Shown: in pieces, positions 9,409-18,767 of the stretch
Numbering within the stretch: position 1 is the stretch's first letter
How the letters are laid out: each line of letters begins with the position of its first letter
NCBI GenBank assembly: GCA_017961235.1
Contig: JAGCXQ010000053.1
Location: 1 to 64,000 of the forward strand
DNA length: 64,000 bases
Direction: 5' to 3'
Source: Clostridiales bacterium
GTDB taxonomy: Bacteria; Bacillota; Clostridia; Saccharofermentanales; Saccharofermentanaceae
The notes under the pieces: generated by a model
The model's input: only the letters and a program-made list of their open reading frames with translations
The model's database searches: none
What the model was told of the DNA's origin: nothing
Position numbers and translations under genes: made by a program

Positions 9409-10686
9409 ATGGGCATGACGATGACACAGAAGATCCTGGCGATGCACGCAGGAAAGGATAATTGCGCCCCGGGCGATCTGATCGAGGCGAAACTTGACCT
9501 TCTTTTGGGAAACGATATCACCACCCCGCCTGCGATCGACATATTCGAAAAGAACAGGTTCGGCACAGTATTCGATAAGAATAAGATCGTGCTGGTACCG
9601 GATCACTTTGCTCCCAATAAAGACATCAAATCCGCAGAGCAGTGTAAGAGGATGCGTGACTTTGCGAAGTCACAGGACATCCGCTACTACTATGAGCAGG
9701 GACAGGAAGGAATGGGTGTCGAGCACGTCATTATTCCGGAAAACGGACTGGCCCGTCCCGGGGATGTGATCATCGGCGCGGATTCCCATACCTGCACCTA
9801 TGGTGCGCTGGGTGCTTTTTCCACGGGAGTCGGATCGACGGATCTGGCCTGCGCCATGGCTGCCGGGACGACCTGGTTCCGTGTACCGGAAGCCATCCGT
9901 GTCGATCTCAAAGGAAAACTGAATCCATACTGTTCCGGTAAAGATGTGATCCTTTATCTCATCGGGAAGATCGGTGTAGATGGAGCACTGTATGAATCTC
10001 TGGAATTCACGGGAGAAGGTATATCCTCGCTCTCGATGGCGGACAGGCTGACGATCTGTAATATGGCGATCGAGTGCGGCGGAAAGAACGGTATCTTCCC
10101 GGTAGATGAAAAGACGATAGAGTATCTCGATGCCCGCATCGAGGGCGGTTATAAAGAGGCACCGGCATGGCTGTTCCCGGATGAAGACGCGGTATATGAA
10201 AAGACGGTCGGGATCGATCTTTCGGAGATCACTCCGATGGTTTCTTTTCCGCATCTTCCTTCGAATACACATGCGGTCGGAACCTTCGAAAAGATAACGA
10301 TCGATCAGGTCGTGATCGGCTCCTGTACGAACGGCCGTTTCGAAGATATGGAAAAAGCGGCCGCCGTCCTGAAAGGCCGCCATGTCGCGGACGGTATCCG
10401 CGCTATCATCCTCCCCGGATCACAGCGAGTCTATAAGCAGTGCCTGAAGGAAGGTCTCCTCGAGATCTTCGTGGACGCGGGATGCGTGGTATCTGCACCG
10501 ACCTGCGGACCATGCCTCGGCGGACATATGGGTGTCCTGGCAAAGGGAGAAAAGTGTGTCTCGACAACGAACAGAAACTTCGTCGGACGTATGGGACATA
10601 AGGAATCGGAAGTCTATCTGGCCGGCGTAGAAGTCGCGGCGGCATCTGCGATCCTCGGCTATATAGCAAGCCCCGAGGAACTCTGA
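9409..10686 (+). CDS. leuC: 3-Isopropylmalate dehydratase, large subunit
   Basis: With LeuD isomerises 2-isopropylmalate to 3-isopropylmalate in leucine synthesis, using a [4Fe-4S] cluster. I start at ATG 9409 ([11 protein letters not shown]), which has AAGGGTGG eight bases upstream and matches the N-terminus of the short, archaeal/clostridial HacA-type LeuC. The open frame upstream to 9238 has no family match. Cluster cysteines are seen in GSCTNGR and in [10 protein letters not shown]. Length 425 aa is normal for this type. First gene of leuCDB. The 155-bp upstream region has no recognisable T-box or leader peptide with Leu codons. Confidence 0.96.
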   Translation: MGMTMTQKILAMHAGKDNCAPGDLIEAKLDLLLGNDITTPPAIDIFEKNRFGTVFDKNKIVLVPDHFAPNKDIKSAEQCKRMRDFAKSQDIRYYYEQGQEGMGVEHVIIPENGLARPGDVIIGADSHTCTYGALGAFSTGVGSTDLACAMAAGTTWFRVPEAIRVDLKGKLNPYCSGKDVILYLIGKIGVDGALYESLEFTGEGISSLSMADRLTICNMAIECGGKNGIFPVDEKTIEYLDARIEGGYKEAPAWLFPDEDAVYEKTVGIDLSEITPMVSFPHLPSNTHAVGTFEKITIDQVVIGSCTNGRFEDMEKAAAVLKGRHVADGIRAIILPGSQRVYKQCLKEGLLEIFVDAGCVVSAPTCGPCLGGHMGVLAKGEKCVSTTNRNFVGRMGHKESEVYLAGVEVAAASAILGYIASPEEL

Positions 10687-10705
10687 AGAAAGAAGGGAAG
10701 CAGAC

Positions 10706-11197
10706 ATGAAGTTTTCTGGAAAAGTGATCAAGTACGGATCGAATGTTGATACGGATGTCATCATCCCTGCAAGATATCTGAATACCTCGGTCAAAGAAGA
10801 ACTGGCCGCGCACTGCATGGAGGATCTTGATCCGGATTTTAAGACGAAAGTGGAGCCCGGTGACATCATCGTGGCAGGAAGTAATTTCGGATGCGGATCT
10901 TCAAGAGAGCATGCCCCGGTCGCCATCAAGGCCAGCGGTATTTCCTGCGTGATCGCACCGTCCTTTGCGAGGATCTTCTATCGAAACAGCATCAATACCG
11001 GACTTCCGATCCTGGAGTGTCCGGAGGCATCCGAAGGAATAAGTGACGGGGATAAGATCGAGATCGATACCGATACGGGAGAGATCAAAGATATCACGAC
11101 CGGAAAAGTATATCAGGCGAGTGCTTTTCCCGCATTCATAAGCGAGATCATCAACTCTGATGGTCTCGTGGGATACACAAAATCAAAACTGAAATAA
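10706..11197 (+). CDS. leuD: 3-Isopropylmalate dehydratase, small subunit
   Basis: Swivel-domain partner of LeuC. 163 residues, normal for the HacB-type. Family signatures are [13 protein letters not shown] near the N-terminus and [14 protein letters not shown] in the middle, which help form the substrate site at the LeuC-LeuD interface. It lies 19 bp behind leuC with AAGGGAAG as ribosome site, in the leuCDB operon. Confidence 0.97.
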   Translation: MKFSGKVIKYGSNVDTDVIIPARYLNTSVKEELAAHCMEDLDPDFKTKVEPGDIIVAGSNFGCGSSREHAPVAIKASGISCVIAPSFARIFYRNSINTGLPILECPEASEGISDGDKIEIDTDTGEIKDITTGKVYQASAFPAFISEIINSDGLVGYTKSKLK

Positions 11198-11212
11198 GTG
11201 AGGTGAACGATC

Positions 11213-12325
11213 ATGGCAATGTTTAATATCGCGGTCATTCCCGGCGATGGGATCGGACCGGAGGTGACGGAGAGCACCTGCGAAGTGCTGCGTGCAGTCT
11301 CTGAAAAGAGCGGGCACGGATTCTCCTTTACGGAGGTCATGGCCGGAGGCATTGCCATCGATACCTGTGGGGAGCCGCTCCCTGCGGAGACACTGAAGAT
11401 ATGTAAGGAAAGTGACGCTGTTCTTCTCGGTGCCGTCGGCGGACCGAAGTGGGATGACCTTCCCGGAAACAAGCGTCCGGAAGCAGCGCTTCTCGGTCTG
11501 CGAAAAGGACTCGGCCTGTTTGCGAATCTCCGTCTGGCGATCCTGTTTCCGGAGCTGAAGAGCAGCAGCCCCCTCCGTCCGGATCTTGTTGAAAATGGTG
11601 TGGATATCCTGATCGTACGCGAACTTACCGGTGGAATCTATTTCGGGAAACGAGGACTTGCTCCGTCGGAAGAGTGCCTCGAAGACGGTACTCCGAAAGG
11701 CATGGAAGCCTTCGATGTGGAGACTTATTCGGAAGCGGAGATCGAGCGGATCCTGCGGGTAGGTTTTACTTCCGCGATGCAGAGAAAAAAGAGCCTGACC
11801 GTGGTCGATAAGGCGAATATCTTAGAGACATCCAGACTCTGGAGAAAAGTGACCGAGAAGATCGCGCCGGAGTATCCGGAAGTATCCTATGAATTCATGT
11901 ATGTTGATAATGCATCGATGCAGCTCCTGCGCCGTCCGGCTTCACTGGATGTGATCGTGACGAGCAACATGTTCGGCGATATCCTGTCTGACGAAGCGGG
12001 CATGATCACCGGCTCGATCGGCATGCTCCCGTCGGCGTCTCTCGGCGCGCCGGGAAAACCCGGCATGTATGAGCCTGTCCACGGCTCCGCACCGGATATC
12101 GCGGGAAAAGAGATCGCCAATCCGCTGGCCACGATCCTGTCGGCCGCACTGATGCTCCGCTATTCATTGGGCCTTCCGGAAGAAGGAAGAAAGATCGAAA
12201 AAGCAGTGGCAGACGTCCTCTCGAAGGGATATAGAACCGCTGATATCGTTCTTGCCGGAGAGACCAATATCCTCTCGACGAAGGAAATGACAGAGAAAGT
12301 GATCGAAGCATATCGGGCCCTTTGA
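11213..12325 (+). CDS. leuB: 3-Isopropylmalate dehydrogenase
   Basis: NAD-dependent oxidative decarboxylation of 3-isopropylmalate, the third committed step of leucine synthesis. 370 residues, usual length. Marks are the N-terminal [20 protein letters not shown], the ELTGGIYFG substrate loop, and the metal/NAD motif [13 protein letters not shown] followed by GMLPSASLG. It lies 15 bp behind leuD, GAGGTG ribosome site. leuA is not in the window. No terminator hairpin is evident in the 76 bp before ppx. Confidence 0.97.
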   Translation: MAMFNIAVIPGDGIGPEVTESTCEVLRAVSEKSGHGFSFTEVMAGGIAIDTCGEPLPAETLKICKESDAVLLGAVGGPKWDDLPGNKRPEAALLGLRKGLGLFANLRLAILFPELKSSSPLRPDLVENGVDILIVRELTGGIYFGKRGLAPSEECLEDGTPKGMEAFDVETYSEAEIERILRVGFTSAMQRKKSLTVVDKANILETSRLWRKVTEKIAPEYPEVSYEFMYVDNASMQLLRRPASLDVIVTSNMFGDILSDEAGMITGSIGMLPSASLGAPGKPGMYEPVHGSAPDIAGKEIANPLATILSAALMLRYSLGLPEEGRKIEKAVADVLSKGYRTADIVLAGETNILSTKEMTEKVIEAYRAL

Positions 12326-12401
12326 TCTCGATCGTTCATGAAATATCCATTTTTCAGAGTTATACTGATAGTGACCTTACTATTTCAAGGAGAACTCCGA
12401 C

Positions 12402-13946
12402 ATGAGTAAAAAGACTTTACTGGCGGTCATCGATCTGGGATCTTTATCGCTCCGACTGAAGATCTTCGAACTGGGCGATAAGACCGTACCGAAAGAGATC
12501 GAATCTGTCCGAAAATATCTATCCCTGGCATCCCGCGCATATACCGAGGGCATCATCCCGCCGCCGATGGCCGGCGAGATCGTGGACGTTCTTAAGGGAT
12601 TTGCCGAAAAGATAAAAGAGTACAAGATCAAAGAAGTCATCTGCGTGGCGACAAGTGCTTTTCGAGAGGCAGGAAACCGCGCGATGGTCATCGAGCAGAT
12701 CAGGGTGCAGACCGGCATCAAGGTGACGATCCTCGATAATGCGCAGGAAAGATATTTCCATAACCTCGCGGTCAAGGAGAGCCAGCCGAACTTCGCCAAA
12801 CTCGTATCCGAGGGTACGATGGTACTTGATATCGGATCGGGAAGTATGCAGGCGACACTCTACGATAAATCGGATCTCGTTTTCTCGCAGAACACTCGTC
12901 TCGGATCGCTCCGTGTCAGCGAGCTCCTGTCGGATCTGGCGAAGCAGACGACCCACTACACGGAAGTCCTCGAGGAATATATCTCACAGGATCTTGCCGA
13001 GTATCACGCGATAGAGCCGAAGAACATCAAGTACAAAAACCTCATCGTTTTCGGAAGCGATATGGGCTTTATAAAAGCACTTGCCGGCGAGTCCGCCAGA
13101 GAGTACTGCTACCTGACGCGAGAGAAGTTTGACGCGCTGGTCAATGACCTTCTGCATATATCTTCCGAGGCGCTGGCGAGAAAACTCGACATCAAGCCTT
13201 CGACCGCGCCGCTTCTTCTTCCGACTGCGCTGATGATCAAGAAGATGCTCGACTATACAGGAGTCGAGGGCGTACATATGCCGGATGCATCTCTTACGGA
13301 AGGTGTCATGTACGGATACGCGTGGCGGCATAAGCACTACGATCTCGTTCTGGACCCGCAGCAGGATCTGATCTCGGCGGCACGTCATGTGGCCAAGCGC
13401 TATAAATCCGAAAAGAAACATATCACTTTCGTTGAAGAGGCAGCGATGGCGATCTTCGATGCGACGAAGAAGATCCACGGCATGCATGAACGCGAGAGGA
13501 CGCTTCTGCGAGTTGCATCTCTTTTGCATGAACTGGGTAAGTTCATCAATATCGCGAATCCCAACCCATCGACATACAGCATCATCGACCGAACCGAGCT
13601 GATCGGCATGTCCGAAGAGGAAAGAAAGATCGTCGCACTGGTCGGAAGATTCTATACTGACCCGCATTTCTATCAGGAATCGCGCTATGCGGAGATCTCC
13701 ACCGAGCAGCAGGTCCTGGTCAGTAAACTCACGGCGATCCTGCGTCTTGCGGATGCACTTGACGCATCACACCGGCAGAAACTGCGTGATATTACTGTGA
13801 CCATGGGATCCGACGGACTACTGATCTCCGGAGATACCATGTATGACATGACTTATGACAAGTGGTTCTTCGAGAGCCATACCGACTTATTCGAACAATT
13901 CTTCTCAGTGAAGGCATCCTTACGTGTCCGGAGGCAGATCAGATGA
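12402..13946 (+). CDS. ppx: Ppx/GppA-family phosphatase with C-terminal HD-like domain
   Basis: Predicted exopolyphosphatase or guanosine pentaphosphatase, acting on polyphosphate or (p)ppGpp in the cytoplasm. 514 residues: an ASKHA ATPase-like N-terminal half with VIDLGSLSLRLKI (family: DIGSNSxRL), CVATSAFREAGN, and VLDIGSGSMQ (family: DIGGGS), then an HD-like half with LLHELGKFIN where active HD proteins have LHDIG. These substitutions suggest altered or weakened activity in the second domain; this is inference. AAGGAG sits 10 bp before the start. The stop overlaps the ppk start (ATGA), so the two are translationally coupled and work on the same polymer. Confidence 0.88.
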   Translation: MSKKTLLAVIDLGSLSLRLKIFELGDKTVPKEIESVRKYLSLASRAYTEGIIPPPMAGEIVDVLKGFAEKIKEYKIKEVICVATSAFREAGNRAMVIEQIRVQTGIKVTILDNAQERYFHNLAVKESQPNFAKLVSEGTMVLDIGSGSMQATLYDKSDLVFSQNTRLGSLRVSELLSDLAKQTTHYTEVLEEYISQDLAEYHAIEPKNIKYKNLIVFGSDMGFIKALAGESAREYCYLTREKFDALVNDLLHISSEALARKLDIKPSTAPLLLPTALMIKKMLDYTGVEGVHMPDASLTEGVMYGYAWRHKHYDLVLDPQQDLISAARHVAKRYKSEKKHITFVEEAAMAIFDATKKIHGMHERERTLLRVASLLHELGKFINIANPNPSTYSIIDRTELIGMSEEERKIVALVGRFYTDPHFYQESRYAEISTEQQVLVSKLTAILRLADALDASHRQKLRDITVTMGSDGLLISGDTMYDMTYDKWFFESHTDLFEQFFSVKASLRVRRQIR

Positions 13947-16168
13947 GTACCAAAAAAGAGATAAACAGCAAGAAAGAATCGAGCGCGAAGAAAGAGACGG
14001 GTTCGAAGAAAGAAAAGAAGGAGAAGAAGCTTCAAGGTGTCAGCACCGAGGTTGCCCGCTCCGCTATGGATAATGCAGAGGTCGAGTCGGATTCGACACG
14101 CTACTTTAATAGAGAACTCAGCTGGCTGGAGTTTAATAACCGTATCCTCTTTGAGTCGAGAGATACGAAGAATCCTCTGCTGGAGCGTCTGAAATTTCTG
14201 TCGATCACCGCATCGAATATGGATGAATTCTATATCGTCCGTGTCGCCTCTCTCCGAGATCTCCTGAGCGTCAAGTACGATGAACTGGACATCTCCGGAA
14301 GAACGGTCAAGCAGCAGCTTTCTGAGATCGATGACAAAGCCAGAGCGCAGATGGCGCTGATGTACTCGACCTATACGCGTTCTCTGGTGCCGTCACTTAA
14401 GAACCATAATATCTTCATCAGTGACTACCGGGATCTCGACGATCATGCGAAAGAAGTCTGTGATGATTACTTCCGCTCGACGCTGTACCCGATCCTGACG
14501 CCGATGGCGGTCGATGCATCGCGGCCTTTCCCGCTGATTTATAACCGCCAGCTCAATCTCTGCGTTCTCATCGACGAGACCGAAGAAGAGAAGGAAGCGC
14601 GCATGGCGAAACAGGAAAAGAAGGGAAAAGTCATCGATCCTGAGTACCGCTTCGCGACACTTCAGGTGCCGACCGTTGTCCCGAGACTTTTCGAAATGCA
14701 CTTATCCACGGGCATTTGCTTCGTGCCGATCGAGGGGATCATCCAGGCGAACCTTTCTTCGCTCTTTATCGGATCCTCTGTATTGGCGTCGGGCTTCTAC
14801 CGTGTCATGAGAAATGCTGACCTTGATATCGACGAGGATGAGGCGGAGGATCTTCTCAAGGAGATCGAGGAGCAGGTCAGAAAGCGCCGCTTCGGTGAGA
14901 TCATCCGTATGGAGGTCAATGAGGATCTGGATCCGAGACTTCTGAAACTTCTGACGACGTCACTGAAGATCTCGAAAAAAGATGTATTTGCGGTCGGAGG
15001 TCCGATCGACCTTACTTTCCTCATGAAAGTCGTCGGCAAGATCTCGGATGATTTCCCGGATCTTTGCTATCATGCTTTCCGTCCGGCCAAGCCGAAGATG
15101 TTCCCGGAAGGAGTGAATATCTTCGATGCGATCCGTGCCAAGGACCGCCTGGTCCATCATCCATATGAATCGTTCGATCCGGTCGTCGAGTTCGTCCGTC
15201 AGGCGGCGGAAGATCCGAAGGTACTTGCGATCAAGCAGACGCTCTATCGTGTATCCAGCAGCTCGCCGATCATCCGCTCTCTTGCAGAAGCCGCACAGAA
15301 CGGAAAACAGGTCATGGTGCTTGTAGAGCTGAAGGCGAGATTTGATGAGGAGAATAATATCAACTGGGCGAAGATGCTTGAGAAAGCCGGCTGCCATGTT
15401 ATCTACGGTCTGGTGGGACTTAAGACCCACAGTAAGATCACACTCGTCGTAAGAGACGAGGAGGACGGCATCCGAAGATATCTGCATCTTGCGACCGGTA
15501 ACTATAACGACATTACCGCCAGGATCTATACCGACATCGGCCTTTTCACCGCGTCGGAGACATTTGGCGTGGATGCGTCCGAGTTCTTTAATACGCTTTC
15601 CGGCTTCTCCGAACCGCCGGAGTGGAAGCGCCTGATCCCTGCGCCGACGAAGATGAAGAACTACTTCCTCGATAAGATTTCCCAGGAAGCAAAGAATGCA
15701 AGAAAAGGAAAGAAGAGCCGCATCATCGCGAAGATGAATTCCCTCGTTGATGCCAATATTATCGATGCACTCTATGACGCATCCTGTGCTGGAGTGAAGA
15801 TCGATCTGATCGTGCGTGGCATCTGCTGCCTGCGTCCGGGTGTCCCGGGACTTTCCGAAAATATCACGGTCCGTTCGATCACCGGAAGATTCCTAGAGCA
15901 TTCCCGCATCTACTACTTCTATAACGAAGGTCAGGAAGATATCTATCTGTCTTCTGCAGACTGGATGCCGAGAAACCTGATCCGCCGTGTCGAGCTCCTC
16001 TTCCCGGTAGAAGATCCGGACTGTAAAGCCCGCGTGATGGAAGTCCTTGATGTCGAACTGGAAGACACGGTCCGCTCCCATTTCCTGGATTCGGACGGAA
16101 GTTACCATAAACTGGACCTCAGGGGAAAGAAAAAACTTGACAGTCAGGAAGAGCTCCAGCAGAATTAA
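13943..16168 (+). CDS. ppk1: Polyphosphate kinase 1
   Basis: Transfers the gamma-phosphate of ATP onto polyphosphate, reversibly. I start at ATG 13943, which overlaps the ppx stop and has GGAGG upstream; the frame opens earlier but inside ppx. 741 residues. The first ~45 residues form a Lys/Ser/Glu-rich extension not usual in the family. Then follow the N domain (YFNRELSWLEFNNRIL, SNMDEFYIVRVASL), the head domain, and two PLD-like catalytic domains. The autophosphorylated histidine is in GLKTHSK (His496), followed by HLATGNYND. The pair ppx-ppk is a common operon for polyphosphate balance. Confidence 0.96.
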   Translation: MSTKKEINSKKESSAKKETGSKKEKKEKKLQGVSTEVARSAMDNAEVESDSTRYFNRELSWLEFNNRILFESRDTKNPLLERLKFLSITASNMDEFYIVRVASLRDLLSVKYDELDISGRTVKQQLSEIDDKARAQMALMYSTYTRSLVPSLKNHNIFISDYRDLDDHAKEVCDDYFRSTLYPILTPMAVDASRPFPLIYNRQLNLCVLIDETEEEKEARMAKQEKKGKVIDPEYRFATLQVPTVVPRLFEMHLSTGICFVPIEGIIQANLSSLFIGSSVLASGFYRVMRNADLDIDEDEAEDLLKEIEEQVRKRRFGEIIRMEVNEDLDPRLLKLLTTSLKISKKDVFAVGGPIDLTFLMKVVGKISDDFPDLCYHAFRPAKPKMFPEGVNIFDAIRAKDRLVHHPYESFDPVVEFVRQAAEDPKVLAIKQTLYRVSSSSPIIRSLAEAAQNGKQVMVLVELKARFDEENNINWAKMLEKAGCHVIYGLVGLKTHSKITLVVRDEEDGIRRYLHLATGNYNDITARIYTDIGLFTASETFGVDASEFFNTLSGFSEPPEWKRLIPAPTKMKNYFLDKISQEAKNARKGKKSRIIAKMNSLVDANIIDALYDASCAGVKIDLIVRGICCLRPGVPGLSENITVRSITGRFLEHSRIYYFYNEGQEDIYLSSADWMPRNLIRRVELLFPVEDPDCKARVMEVLDVELEDTVRSHFLDSDGSYHKLDLRGKKKLDSQEELQQN

Positions 16169-16179
16169 ACTCAATCAGT

Positions 16180-16219
16180 GATGCAGGAGAAATGACGTTC
16201 TGCATCGGAAAATGCAGAA
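16180..16219 (+). promoter_or_regulatory. Two mutually exclusive hairpins before the sensor operon
   Basis: CTGCATC at 16200-16206 can pair perfectly with GATGCAG at 16180-16186 (7 bp) or, as TTCTGCAT (16198-16205), with ATGCAGAA at 16212-16219 (8 bp, 6-nt loop). The downstream hairpin abuts the GAAAGAAGAG ribosome site of the gene starting at 16232. No T run follows, so it is not a terminator. It may be an RNA switch, or a protein site with three alternating ATGCAG units. Confidence 0.4.
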
Positions 16220-16231
16220 AGAAGAGCGCGC

Positions 16232-17275
16232 GTGGCAAAGAGACTAAGTAGAAACAGAGTGTTCCTGGGATTTATGACGTTCATTACGGTGGCGCTTCTG
16301 ATCCTGACCGTAGTGGGTCTTGTCATTTTCTGGTCTCAGACACAAAGATATAAAGCATCCGGCATTGAGGATTATCAAACTTATTCCAGACATTACGTTT
16401 TTATCGGGAATGATAGTGATAGCCGTGTCTCGGAGAGACTTTACCAGCAGTTGCGCGAATACGGGCTTCAGAATGACTGTTATGTGGAACGGGCGGGAGA
16501 TAATCTTGCGGCGGAGTATTCGAAACAGGAACAGATGGATATCGCGATCCGGTCCGAGGTGTCCGGTATCATTCTGGAGGGAGACAATTCTGAGGAAACT
16601 GTCCGGCTTGTGAATAAAGCGTCCGAGTCCGGGATCCCGGTCGTAACTGTTATGGCAGACGTTCCGGATTCGAAGCGTGTCAGCTTCGTCGGCATGAACA
16701 ATTACAGCGCCGGAATCAAGTACGGCAAGCTCATTGTCAGTATCTCCGAGAGAGTGGATGAAAAATGTAAAGCTCTGGTTCTTATGAACGCCGAGGGAAA
16801 TAGTAACGAGAATACGCTATATGTTGCGATACAGGAAACGCTGAAGCCGACGGGTATCCAGATCGAGTCTGCGGTGATCGATTCAGCGTCCCCGTTGAGC
16901 GCAGAGGAGAAGATAGCGGATGTTCTGGATACTTACGAATCGCTCCCGGATATTATTGTCTGCTTAAGTGATATTAATACCCGGTGCGCTTATCAATATA
17001 TCGTTAACAAGAATGCGGTTGGGAATACGACGATCATCGGCTTTTACGACTCTCCGTCGGTCCTTCGTGCCATCGACAGAGGTTCATTGGAGGCTACTTT
17101 CAGTGTGGATACTGCAAAGGTCGCGGTTTGTTGTGTGGATGCGCTGAACGAATACATCGACAAAGGAAATGTCAGTGAATACTTCAGCACGGACTATATC
17201 TTTATGGATAAGAAGAACGTAAAGCAGTATCTTGTGGACGAGAGCGGAGAAGGAACGAAAAATGAGACGAATTAG
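16232..17275 (+). CDS. Membrane-anchored periplasmic sugar-binding protein, likely sensor input
   Basis: 347 residues, GTG start with a weak purine-rich ribosome site. A short basic N-terminus and one uncleaved TM helix (about 12-35) without a lipobox are followed by a type I periplasmic-binding fold of the LacI/XylF class (YVFIGNDSDS, GIILEGDN, GIPVVTVMADV, FVGMNNYSAG, IVCLSDINT). Such anchored binding proteins beside a LytS/YesM kinase act as sugar receptors, not transporters (XylFII-LytS/YesN of Clostridium beijerinckii). Here the kinase gene overlaps its 3' end by 14 bp and a YesN regulator follows. The ligand is probably a sugar or pentose by context; this is inference. Confidence 0.85.
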   Translation: MAKRLSRNRVFLGFMTFITVALLILTVVGLVIFWSQTQRYKASGIEDYQTYSRHYVFIGNDSDSRVSERLYQQLREYGLQNDCYVERAGDNLAAEYSKQEQMDIAIRSEVSGIILEGDNSEETVRLVNKASESGIPVVTVMADVPDSKRVSFVGMNNYSAGIKYGKLIVSISERVDEKCKALVLMNAEGNSNENTLYVAIQETLKPTGIQIESAVIDSASPLSAEEKIADVLDTYESLPDIIVCLSDINTRCAYQYIVNKNAVGNTTIIGFYDSPSVLRAIDRGSLEATFSVDTAKVAVCCVDALNEYIDKGNVSEYFSTDYIFMDKKNVKQYLVDESGEGTKNETN

Positions 17276-18767
17276 GCAGCTCCTTTCCCGTGTGAAGATC
17301 AGGCAGAAACTGATCATCGTATTTCTGGCAACATCCATAATCGCTTTGGGTGTAAATCTTTTTGTATATATCAACCTGAACACGATGCTTGAACGAATTG
17401 ATGCGGTTTACTCAACTAATATCAATCTCAATAAACTTTCCGATGATATTAAGAATGTTCATGCAGGCCTTACGGGATATTTGGAAACAAAGGGCACGGA
17501 TGATCTTGAATTGTATTACCGGTATTCTCAGGAGATTACCGAAGAAATAGAAGACCTGAATGATCAGCCAACGGATAATGCTTTAAAACTCGGGGAACTA
17601 AATGTTCGCAGTCTGAGTAAAAACTATCTGGAAACAGCTGAAAAGGCTATTCGGGGAAAAAGAGCCCGTAATGTCGAGTTATATACCCGATTCTACAACG
17701 AATGCTGTGAGTCTTTCGATTACCTTAATACGTACATTTACAGCTTGAATAATGAGACTTTCCGGACGAATTCCGAAAGCTTTAACACGATGATCGATTC
17801 TCTTCATTATTCGCAGATCCTCTGCCTTTCTATTTTCATCATCGTGTCTTTGATGAATGTCCTTCTTATCGTTCTTCTTACGAGTACCATTACAAGACCG
17901 CTGACAAAGCTGTCTGAAAAAGCAAAAGAGATCTCATCCGGAAACCCTGAAAACGTTGAGCTTCTCATGATCGACTCAAATGACGAGATCGGGCATGTGA
18001 CGCGGGCTTTTAACCGTATGCTTGTCAGTATTAAGGAATATATCGGACGGATCAGAGAACAGATGGTCACTGAGAGTGCTATGAAAGAAAAGAGCCTGCT
18101 GATGGAGAACCACATGAAGGACGCCCAGCTCAAGTATCTGCGTGCACAGATCAATCCGCATTTTCTCTTCAATACACTGAATGCCGCCGCGCAACTGGCT
18201 ATGATGGAGGATGCAAAACGTACCGGTGACTATATTCAGAACATGGCTGATTTTTTCCGTTATAATGTTAAAAAGGATAATGAAAAGGTCAGAATTGCTG
18301 AAGAAATCGAATTGGTGGACAGCTACATTTATATTATGAATGTCCGATTCTCCGGCGAGATTTCTTTCCGTAAGGAGATCGATGAGTCACTTCTTGATGT
18401 AATCGTTCCGAGTATGATCCTTCAGCCGATCATTGAGAATTCGGTGAAGTATGGGATCAATAATCTGGATGAAAGATCGATCGAGATCGTTCTTTCGCTT
18501 TACAAAAAGGACGGGGTCGCATGTGTTGAGATCCGCGATAACGGAAAGGGCATGGATCAGAAGATCATCGATCAGCTTCTCTCCCGTCAGCCGCTCGAAT
18601 ATTCGAAGAAGCCGGATGATGAGAAGAGTGTGGGATTGGCAAACGTAATCTCGAGGCTGGATATCTTTTTTTACGGAAAAGCGAAGTTTGAGATCAAAAG
18701 TGCCGAGAATCAGGGCACAAGTGTAATAATATATATACCGAGGCGGGATGAACCATGTATAGAGTAA
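17262..18767 (+). CDS. Sensor histidine kinase, YesM/LytS type
   Basis: Start placed at ATG 17262 (MRRIRQLLSR) with AGAAGGA upstream; it overlaps the preceding stop. 501 residues: TM1 (17-38), an extracytoplasmic helical domain (about 40-182), TM2 (184-208), HAMP (about 208-262), then the His_kinase domain with the phosphorylated His300 in QINPHFLFNTLN, and an ATPase domain with the N box PIIENSVKYGI and NGKGMD. The outer domain has no PAS or Cache fold I can see, which suits a kinase that receives its signal from a partner binding protein. Partner regulator: the next gene, overlapping by 13 bp. Confidence 0.94.
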   Translation: MRRIRQLLSRVKIRQKLIIVFLATSIIALGVNLFVYINLNTMLERIDAVYSTNINLNKLSDDIKNVHAGLTGYLETKGTDDLELYYRYSQEITEEIEDLNDQPTDNALKLGELNVRSLSKNYLETAEKAIRGKRARNVELYTRFYNECCESFDYLNTYIYSLNNETFRTNSESFNTMIDSLHYSQILCLSIFIIVSLMNVLLIVLLTSTITRPLTKLSEKAKEISSGNPENVELLMIDSNDEIGHVTRAFNRMLVSIKEYIGRIREQMVTESAMKEKSLLMENHMKDAQLKYLRAQINPHFLFNTLNAAAQLAMMEDAKRTGDYIQNMADFFRYNVKKDNEKVRIAEEIELVDSYIYIMNVRFSGEISFRKEIDESLLDVIVPSMILQPIIENSVKYGINNLDERSIEIVLSLYKKDGVACVEIRDNGKGMDQKIIDQLLSRQPLEYSKKPDDEKSVGLANVISRLDIFFYGKAKFEIKSAENQGTSVIIYIPRRDEPCIE

